From Bacillota bacterium (GTDB lineage: Bacteria > Bacillota > Limnochordia > JAAZLZ01), in the NCBI GenBank assembly GCA_012799075.1, contig JAAZLZ010000134.1, positions 1-14,280 of the forward strand: 14,280 nucleotides of DNA, written 5' to 3'. The position numbers and the translations under genes are program-made. Numbering within the stretch: the stretch's first letter is position 1; every line of letters begins with the position of its first letter. The notes under the pieces are model-generated. The model had not been told where the DNA came from and made no database searches. It saw nothing but the letters and a program-made list of their open reading frames with translations. Below are positions 6,223 to 11,960 of this stretch, one piece after another.

Positions 6223-7329
6223 ATGAAAGTGATTTGCAGGCAGGATGAATTGATGCAAGGAGTAAGCATCGTCGAGCGGGCCGTCAGCACCCGGGACATT
6301 CGTCCGGCGCTGATGGGCATCCATCTGGAGGCGGTCCCTGGAGAGCTGCGCCTTGCCGGGTGCGATTTGGAAATGAGGATAGAGTATGTCATTCCCGCGG
6401 AGACTATCCATGAGGGGAGCCTTTTGGTGGAAGGGCGCTACTTTTCTTCCATTGCCCGCCGCCTGCCCGGGGGGACGGTGGAATTGGAGGAAGATGAGAA
6501 TACTCAGCTTCTACACATCCGGGGCGGCCGGGCGGACTTGGCGCTGCATTTGATCGTCGGGGAGGAGTTTCCCCAGGCGCCTGCCGGGGATTATCTGACC
6601 CGGCTCACTTTGGACCAGGAACTGTTGAAGACCATGATCAAGCAAACGGCTTTTGCCACCGCGGATGCCGATGAACTTCGGGTGTTCATGCGGGGAATTC
6701 TTTTTGAGGCCCAAGATGGGCAGCTCCACTTGGTGGCAACGGACAGCAGCCGCTTGGCAGTCCGGCGGGCCGCTGTTGGCGATCTGCCTCCCATCCGCGC
6801 CCTAGTGCCGGGGCGAGTCCTGCAGGAGTTGGCCAGGATTTTGCCCTTTGAAGGGGCGGAGGGTGTGGAGATCGCCATGGGCAGCAATCAAATACTCATG
6901 AAGGTCGGTGCGGCGGCCTTTTATTCCAGGCTATTCGAGGCCAGCTTCCCCGATTACCGGATGCTTCTGCCAAAGGATCTACCCACCCGAGTGGTGGTGG
7001 ACCGGAAAACCTTGGAAGAGTGCATCGAGAGGGTGTCCCTGGTGGTGCGGAAGGGACCTGCGGTGGTGGACGTTGCCCTGGCAAAGGGCGTACTTCAACT
7101 TGCCTGCCAGAGCAAGGACGTGGGGCGGGGAATCGATGAGCTGCCGGGAAGCCAGGAAGGCCCCGACATTGAAGTGAGCTTCCAGGCCCGGTTGATTATC
7201 GATGCCCTTAGGGCTTTGGATGATCATGATGAGGTGAGCATGTCTTTCTCCGGCGGCAGCGGACCGATGGTTTTAGGAGTTCCGGGAAAAGATGACTATG
7301 TTTATTTACTGATGCCTGTCCGGGGTTAA
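6223..7329 (+). CDS. dnaN: DNA polymerase III beta subunit (sliding clamp)
   Basis: DnaN is the ring-shaped homodimeric clamp that tethers DNA polymerase III and many repair factors to DNA. It has 368 residues, the usual length, made of three repeated clamp folds (about 1-118, 128-245 and 247-368). The N-terminus MKVICRQDELMQGVSIVERA and the C-terminal YLLMPVR, which contributes to the partner-binding pocket, are typical. The start ATG has AGAAAGGG about 9 nt upstream. It is the first gene right of the predicted unwinding site and is transcribed in the direction of fork movement. The S4-domain gene follows after 16 nt. Confidence 0.97.
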   Translation: MKVICRQDELMQGVSIVERAVSTRDIRPALMGIHLEAVPGELRLAGCDLEMRIEYVIPAETIHEGSLLVEGRYFSSIARRLPGGTVELEEDENTQLLHIRGGRADLALHLIVGEEFPQAPAGDYLTRLTLDQELLKTMIKQTAFATADADELRVFMRGILFEAQDGQLHLVATDSSRLAVRRAAVGDLPPIRALVPGRVLQELARILPFEGAEGVEIAMGSNQILMKVGAAAFYSRLFEASFPDYRMLLPKDLPTRVVVDRKTLEECIERVSLVVRKGPAVVDVALAKGVLQLACQSKDVGRGIDELPGSQEGPDIEVSFQARLIIDALRALDDHDEVSMSFSGGSGPMVLGVPGKDDYVYLLMPVRG

Positions 7330-7345
7330 GCAGGGGGAGATAGGA

Positions 7346-7576
7346 TTGGAACCTGAGCGGATTAGGATCAAAACCGATACGATTAAAGTGCAGCAGCTGC
7401 TTAAGTGGGCCGGGGTCGCCCAGACGGGGGGCCAGGCCAAGGAAATGATTGAGAGGGGAGAGGTGTCAGTCAACGGGGAAAGGGAGCTGCATCGGGGACG
7501 GCAGCTTTTGCCCGGGGACTCGGTGCAGTTGGCCGATGGACGAGAGTTCATCCTGGTCGGATGGGGAGAGGAATGA
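7346..7576 (+). CDS. S4-domain RNA-binding protein (YaaA/RlbA-like)
   Basis: This 76-residue protein is almost entirely one S4 RNA-binding domain: IKVQQLLKWAGVAQTGGQAK and EMIERGEVSVNGERE, then the turn RGRQLLPGDSVQL. Members found between dnaN and recF (yaaA in B. subtilis) are thought to act on ribosomes or RNA; the exact role is unsettled. The start is TTG at 7346, supported by AGGGGGAG 6 nt upstream. It lies 16 nt after dnaN and 6 nt before recF, so it is surely cotranscribed with both. Confidence 0.92.
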   Translation: MEPERIRIKTDTIKVQQLLKWAGVAQTGGQAKEMIERGEVSVNGERELHRGRQLLPGDSVQLADGREFILVGWGEE

Positions 7577-7582
7577 AGCTAA

Positions 7583-8722
7583 GTGTACATAACCACCCTG
7601 ACGGCTAGGCACTTTAGGAATTATGACTCGTTGGAGCTAGACTTTTCCCCCAGGATCAACATCATCGTCGGGGCCAATGCCCAGGGAAAGACCAATCTTC
7701 TTGAAGCCGTCCATTTCCTGGCCACGGGCCGCTCCCATCGGAGCAGCCGCGATGGGGAGCTAGTCAAGTGGGGTGAGGACTGCGCCTTCCTCCGGGGCGA
7801 GGTGAGCGCGGCGGGGGGGACCCGCTGCATCGAAGCCCAAGTGCCGGTGGCGGGGAGAAAGAGCATTAGGGTCAACGGGACGGAGCTGAGGCGTCTTAGC
7901 GATCTGTTCGGTATTTTCCAAATCGTCATGTTCACCCCCGATGACTTGCAGCTCATCAAGGGTTCCCCGGGTCTAAGACGCCGTTATCTCGACATGCAGA
8001 TCTGCCAGATCAGCCCCCTTTACCGCCACTACCTGCAGCGCTACAACCAGGTCCTGCGGCAAAGGAACAAGCTTCTGGAACGAAGGGATAACAAGAGCCT
8101 CCTCGTTTGGGATGAACAGCTAGTCCGCTTGGGGAGCGTAGTGATCCGCTATCGGCTGAAGGCTGCCGAGGTCCTGTCAAGCCTCACCCGAAAACACTAC
8201 CGGACCATCGCGGGCGGCGAGGAGGATCTGCTGCTGGAATACCAGCCCTTCTGGGCCAGGGACGGGGAGCATCCTCCCTGGGGAGAGGATGAAGTCGAAG
8301 GGATCTTCCATGAGCAGATAAGACTGGTGCGGGAAGATGAGCTGCGCCGGGGACAGACCCTAGTCGGGCCCCAGCGGGATGACCTGGTCTTTTACATCAC
8401 CGATCGTCCAGCCAAGTCCTTCGCTTCCCAGGGACAGCAGCGCAGCGGGGTTTTGGCCTGCAAGCTGGCGGAGCTGGACTATATGCATCAAGAAAGCGGG
8501 GAATACCCGCTGCTGCTGCTGGATGATGTGGCGTCGGAGTTGGATGATGAGCGAAGGGCCCAATTGTTCGAGGGCGTGCCCAAACAGGTGCAGCTCCTGC
8601 TGACTACCACCAATCTTCGCCCCTTAATGCCCATGCTGGCCCGGGGCCAGGTGTTTCGAGTGGCTGATGGAATCATACGCAAGGAAGGGAAAGGAGGCCA
8701 ACAGGATTGTTTCTGCATTTAG
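7583..8722 (+). CDS. recF: DNA replication and repair protein RecF
   Basis: RecF is an SMC/ABC-like ATPase that with RecO and RecR loads RecA at gaps and stalled forks. It has 379 residues. Walker A is GANAQGKT (30-37), the ABC signature is SQGQQRS (282-288) and Walker B is LLLLDDVASELD (310-321). The start MYITTLTARHFRNYDSLELD is typical. It begins at GTG 7583, with AGGA about 10 nt upstream inside the end of the S4 gene. The C-terminus, after about residue 368, is a short non-conserved tail that overlaps the remB start by 16 bp. Its place between the S4 gene and remB is standard for Bacillota. Confidence 0.97.
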   Translation: MYITTLTARHFRNYDSLELDFSPRINIIVGANAQGKTNLLEAVHFLATGRSHRSSRDGELVKWGEDCAFLRGEVSAAGGTRCIEAQVPVAGRKSIRVNGTELRRLSDLFGIFQIVMFTPDDLQLIKGSPGLRRRYLDMQICQISPLYRHYLQRYNQVLRQRNKLLERRDNKSLLVWDEQLVRLGSVVIRYRLKAAEVLSSLTRKHYRTIAGGEEDLLLEYQPFWARDGEHPPWGEDEVEGIFHEQIRLVREDELRRGQTLVGPQRDDLVFYITDRPAKSFASQGQQRSGVLACKLAELDYMHQESGEYPLLLLDDVASELDDERRAQLFEGVPKQVQLLLTTTNLRPLMPMLARGQVFRVADGIIRKEGKGGQQDCFCI

Positions 8723-9012
8723 GCGGCTGTGTTGTTGTACCTTTGGACGAGGTGGTGGCGATTTGCCAAATCAGGCGGGATGTATCTTCGCCGGACACGA
8801 CGGCTTTTATCAGGACCGCGGAGGAAGAAGGATTCTTGACGAATATCCCTGGAGGACAGGCCAGCTCCGTCATCGTGACCACCAGGGGGGTATATCTGTC
8901 TTCCATCTCTGCGGCAACCCTCAACAAAAGGGCCAAGGAGCCGACGCCGTGGCGCCAACAGCGCGCCCTTGGGGGCGTGTTCGAAGTTGACAGGGAAGGG
9001 GGCATATACTAA
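8707..9012 (+). CDS. remB: RemB-like DUF370 regulator
   Basis: This is a small protein of the DUF370 family (B. subtilis RemB/YaaB, paralogue of the matrix-gene activator RemA), found beside recF and gyrB in Bacillota. It has 101 residues. The start MFLHLGGCVVVPLDEVVAIC and the following central region of the family (TAEEEGFLTNIP and SSVIVTTRGVYLSSISAATL) are clear. The last 20 or so residues are less conserved. The start is TTG at 8707 with AGGAGG 9 nt upstream, inside recF. Whether this copy acts as a DNA-binding regulator like RemA cannot be told. A likely gyrB promoter begins inside its last codons. Confidence 0.9.
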   Translation: MFLHLGGCVVVPLDEVVAICQIRRDVSSPDTTAFIRTAEEEGFLTNIPGGQASSVIVTTRGVYLSSISAATLNKRAKEPTPWRQQRALGGVFEVDREGGIY

Positions 9013-9015
9013 GAT
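8987..9015 (+). promoter_or_regulatory. Probable gyrB promoter overlapping the remB stop codon
   Basis: TTGACA (8987-8992) is a perfect -35. After 17 nt comes TAAGAT (9010-9015), 4/6 with the T1, A2, A5 and T6 positions kept. The -10 begins at the remB stop codon. Transcription would start near 9022, about 64 nt before the gyrB start, giving gyrB-gyrA expression independent of recF. Confidence 0.6.
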
Positions 9016-9072
9016 CATATGGGATTTCCTGCGGGGTGAAGACCCGTCTTGTTTAGCTTGAGTAGCAGGAAT

Positions 9073-9077
9073 GGAGG
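9073..9077 (+). promoter_or_regulatory. Ribosome-binding site fixing the gyrB start
   Basis: GGAGG is 8 nt before ATG 9086. The in-frame ATG at 9071 overlaps this site and would add five non-conserved residues. Confidence 0.75.
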
Positions 9078-9085
9078 CTCACTGC

Positions 9086-11935
9086 ATGGACAAGGTTCAA
9101 AACCCGGGAACATATGATGCAGAACAAATCCAGGTGCTTGAAGGCCTTGAGGCTATCCGGCGCCGCCCGGGTATGTATATAGGGAGCACTGACAGTCGAG
9201 GTTTGCACCATCTTTTCTTAGAGGTGGTGGACAACAGCATTGATGAAGCCCTGGCCGGCTATTGCGATCACATCGAGGTGATCATCAACAAGGACAAGAG
9301 TTTGACAGTGATCGATAATGGTCGGGGCATACCTGTGGATCTCCATCCGAAGCTGAAGCGTCCAGCGGTAGAGGTGGTCTTGACCACCCTCCACGCCGGC
9401 GGCAAGTTCGGCATGGAAAACGGCGGCTACAAAGTGTCCGGCGGTCTTCATGGGGTGGGCATTGCCGTCGTCAACGCCCTTTCTTCATTTCTTCAGGTGG
9501 AGGTGCGTCGGGACGGGAAGGTGTATCGGCAGGAGTTCAGCCGGGGCAAGCCGTTGACGGATTTATCCGTGGTGGGCGATTCCGATGCCACCGGGACTAA
9601 AACGACCTTCCAGCCGGATCCGGAGATTTTCGAGACCACCGTCTTCGAGCCCGAAGTGATGATTTATCGCTTGCGGGAGCTGGCCTTCTTGAACAGGGGA
9701 GTGACCCTGGAGTTTCGGGATGAAATCACCGGCCGGGGGGGAATCTGGCAGTACCAAGGGGGCATTGTCTCCTTTGTCAAGCATTTGCTCAAGAACAAGG
9801 ACCCGGTGAACCGGGAAGTCATTTATTATCAAAAAGATGTGGGTCTGACCAATGTGGAAGTGGCTCTCCAGTACACCACGAGCTACGTGGAAACGGTGTT
9901 CACCTTCTGCAACAACATCCATACCCAGGAGGGGGGCACCCACCTGAGCGGGTTCAGGTCGGCCTTGACTCGGACCCTAAACGACTACGCCAGGCGCAAC
10001 GGACTCCTGAAGGAAAACGAAGACAACCTTGCCGGGGAAGACGTCCGGGAGGGCTGCATCGCCATCGTCAACGTTAAGATACCGGACCCCCAGTTCGAAG
10101 GTCAAACCAAGACCAAGCTGGGCAACAGCGAAGTCCGGGGAATTGTGGATTCGGTGGTGGCGGAGGGGTTGGGGCTTTACCTGGAGGAGAATCCCCAAGA
10201 AGCCCGGAAGATCATCGATAAGGCCATTGGGGCCGCAAGAGCCCGGGAAGCAGCCCGCAAGGCCCGGGAGCTCACCAGGCGCAAAAGCGCCCTTGAAGTC
10301 AGTTCCCTCCCTGGGAAGCTTGCCGACTGCACCGTAAACGATCCTGCGGAAGCGGAGCTTTACCTGGTGGAGGGGGACTCGGCCGGAGGAACTGCCAAGC
10401 AAGGCCGGGATCGGCGCTTCCAAGCGATCTTGCCCCTCAGGGGCAAGATCCTCAACGTGGAGAAGGCCCGGATGGACAGAATCTTGGCCAACAATGAAAT
10501 TAGGGCGATGATCACCGCTCTAGGCACGGGGATCGGCGAAGAATTCGACGAAGAAAAATTGCGCTATCATCGAGTTATTATCATGAGCGTGGACTACGGG
10601 GAGCTCTCCTTCGTCCGCAGCACCGTCGACGGCACCGTCCAATCGGTCTTGGTGGGGCAGTTCATCGACGAGTGCATCGAGGGAAAGCGGTTTTTCCAAG
10701 ACTACGAAGTTTTGTGTTTTGATTTGACCACAAGGGAAACTTATTTCCGGCCTATTCGGACTGTGATCCGTCATCCCCTCAAGGACCGCCTGCTTAAGAT
10801 CAAAACGGAGCTTGGCCGGGAGGTCAAAGTGACCGGCGGCCACAGCGTCTTCTTGTGGGAAGGGGATGAGCTTCGGCTGAAGCCAGCCGATGAGATAAAA
10901 CCCGGGGATCTGGTGGCCGCTCCCAAGAGCATTCCCCCATCGAAGGGGGAGGCTGGAAATGAGCACTTGTCGTATATCCTTGGAGCCTACCTGGCCAAAG
11001 GCCGCCGATCGCCCACCTACGGGCCCTATTTGCCCGTGGATCGGGTGGAGCTTGGCAAGATCCGCCATCACTGGGAAAGTCTGACGGGCAAAGGACTTAT
11101 CTTACGGTGGCGAAGGCGCCGACCCTTGGTTTTGCTCGGGGGGATCGGGGACCTGTTGGCCGGGCTCATCCCCGCAGACGGACGGATTCCCGATGCAGTC
11201 TTCAATAGCTGCCCTAGGGCCCAAGATGCCTTTCTGGCCGGTTGGCGGCGGGGGGACGGCTGGCTTTGCCGGCGGAAGATCCAAGCGGGACAGCTGGTCT
11301 ACCTCCTTGGGGGCAGGGGGATCCTGGCCAAGATCGAAGAGCGGGGAAGCTCATTTATCGTCCAAGAGGCCGAGGGTTCAACGGTCCAGGGAGACTTGAT
11401 GGCCCTGAAGGTGGAGTCGGTGGAGGAGGCTGCTCCGACGAGCCGCTACGTATATGATTTTTCCGTGGAGGAAGATGAGAACTTCATCGCCGGCCTTGGG
11501 GGCCTTTGCTGCCACAATACCGACGCGGACGTGGACGGCGCCCATATCAGGACCTTGCTGTTGACCTTCTTCTTCCGCTATATGCGGCCCCTGGTCGACA
11601 AAGGACATATCTACGTGGCCCAGCCGCCCCTTTACCGGGTGCGCAAGGGCAATCAATCGCACTACGTCTATTCCGAGGAAGAACTCGATGCAATCCTGGG
11701 TGAAATAGGAAGAACGGGCATAGCCATCCAGCGGTATAAGGGTCTTGGAGAAATGAACGCGGATCAGCTTTGGGAGACGACGATGAATCCCGAAACCAGG
11801 ACCCTGATTCAACTGAGGCTGACGGATGCCATGGCCGCGGATGCCATCTTCACCACCCTGATGGGGGAGAAGGTGGAGCCGCGGCGGGAGTTCATCCAGG
11901 AGCATGCCCGGGAAGTTGGCGATTTAGATATTTAA
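9086..11935 (+). CDS. gyrB: DNA gyrase subunit B precursor with an in-frame intein
   Basis: GyrB is the ATPase and TOPRIM subunit of gyrase, which introduces negative supercoils with GyrA. The precursor has 949 residues. Removing the 311-residue intein (501-811) leaves 638, the normal GyrB length. The GHKL ATPase domain has N-box EVVDNSID (Glu46, Asn50), DNGRGIP (from Asp77) and GGLHGVG (119-125). The TOPRIM domain starts with LVEGDSAGG (catalytic Glu429). It is interrupted after HRVIIM and resumes at TDADVDG (812-818), which supplies the metal-binding aspartates 813, 815 and 817. The C-terminus, with YKGLGEMNADQLWETTMNP, is standard. Precursor protein should lack a working TOPRIM until spliced. 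gyrA follows after 25 nt. Confidence 0.97.
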   Translation: MDKVQNPGTYDAEQIQVLEGLEAIRRRPGMYIGSTDSRGLHHLFLEVVDNSIDEALAGYCDHIEVIINKDKSLTVIDNGRGIPVDLHPKLKRPAVEVVLTTLHAGGKFGMENGGYKVSGGLHGVGIAVVNALSSFLQVEVRRDGKVYRQEFSRGKPLTDLSVVGDSDATGTKTTFQPDPEIFETTVFEPEVMIYRLRELAFLNRGVTLEFRDEITGRGGIWQYQGGIVSFVKHLLKNKDPVNREVIYYQKDVGLTNVEVALQYTTSYVETVFTFCNNIHTQEGGTHLSGFRSALTRTLNDYARRNGLLKENEDNLAGEDVREGCIAIVNVKIPDPQFEGQTKTKLGNSEVRGIVDSVVAEGLGLYLEENPQEARKIIDKAIGAARAREAARKARELTRRKSALEVSSLPGKLADCTVNDPAEAELYLVEGDSAGGTAKQGRDRRFQAILPLRGKILNVEKARMDRILANNEIRAMITALGTGIGEEFDEEKLRYHRVIIMSVDYGELSFVRSTVDGTVQSVLVGQFIDECIEGKRFFQDYEVLCFDLTTRETYFRPIRTVIRHPLKDRLLKIKTELGREVKVTGGHSVFLWEGDELRLKPADEIKPGDLVAAPKSIPPSKGEAGNEHLSYILGAYLAKGRRSPTYGPYLPVDRVELGKIRHHWESLTGKGLILRWRRRRPLVLLGGIGDLLAGLIPADGRIPDAVFNSCPRAQDAFLAGWRRGDGWLCRRKIQAGQLVYLLGGRGILAKIEERGSSFIVQEAEGSTVQGDLMALKVESVEEAAPTSRYVYDFSVEEDENFIAGLGGLCCHNTDADVDGAHIRTLLLTFFFRYMRPLVDKGHIYVAQPPLYRVRKGNQSHYVYSEEELDAILGEIGRTGIAIQRYKGLGEMNADQLWETTMNPETRTLIQLRLTDAMAADAIFTTLMGEKVEPRREFIQEHAREVGDLDI
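10586..11518 (+). mobile_element. GyrB intein (311 aa) with degenerate LAGLIDADG-type endonuclease
   Basis: This is an in-frame protein-splicing element. It starts at Ser1 (after Met500 of the precursor) and ends His310-Asn311, with Thr as the +1 residue. Block A is SVDYGELSFV. Block B is GREVKVTGGHSVFLW with the T83-x-x-H86 motif. Block F is YVYDFSVEEDENFIAG and block G is GLGGLCCHN. Between them are endonuclease remnants: LSYILGAYLAKG (128-139), where Lys138 occupies the usual Asp/Glu position, then IPDAVFN and FLAGWRRGDG (216-225), which keeps Asp224. Only about 63 residues separate this second motif from block F, so the domain is shortened. Splicing residues look intact; homing activity is doubtful. 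Its base composition does not stand out by eye, which fits long residence. Confidence 0.95.
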
Positions 11936-11960
11936 GCACTGAAGGATCGAGGTTGGATAG

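Noticed and set aside
9005..9010. TATACT as an alternative gyrB -10
   Set aside because: It is only 12 nt from the TTGACA, too close for sigma-A; TAAGAT at 17 nt fits better.
9031..9053. Weak hairpin GGGT/ACCC followed by TCTTGTTT before gyrB
   Set aside because: The stem is only 4 bp, and it lies inside the likely gyrB leader; not convincing as a terminator.
11150..11190. A LAGLIDADG-like string, LLAGLIPADG, in the intein
   Set aside because: It precedes the IPDAVFN segment and aligns with a linker between the two true DOD motifs; FLAGWRRGDG further on is the real second motif. The likeness seems coincidental.
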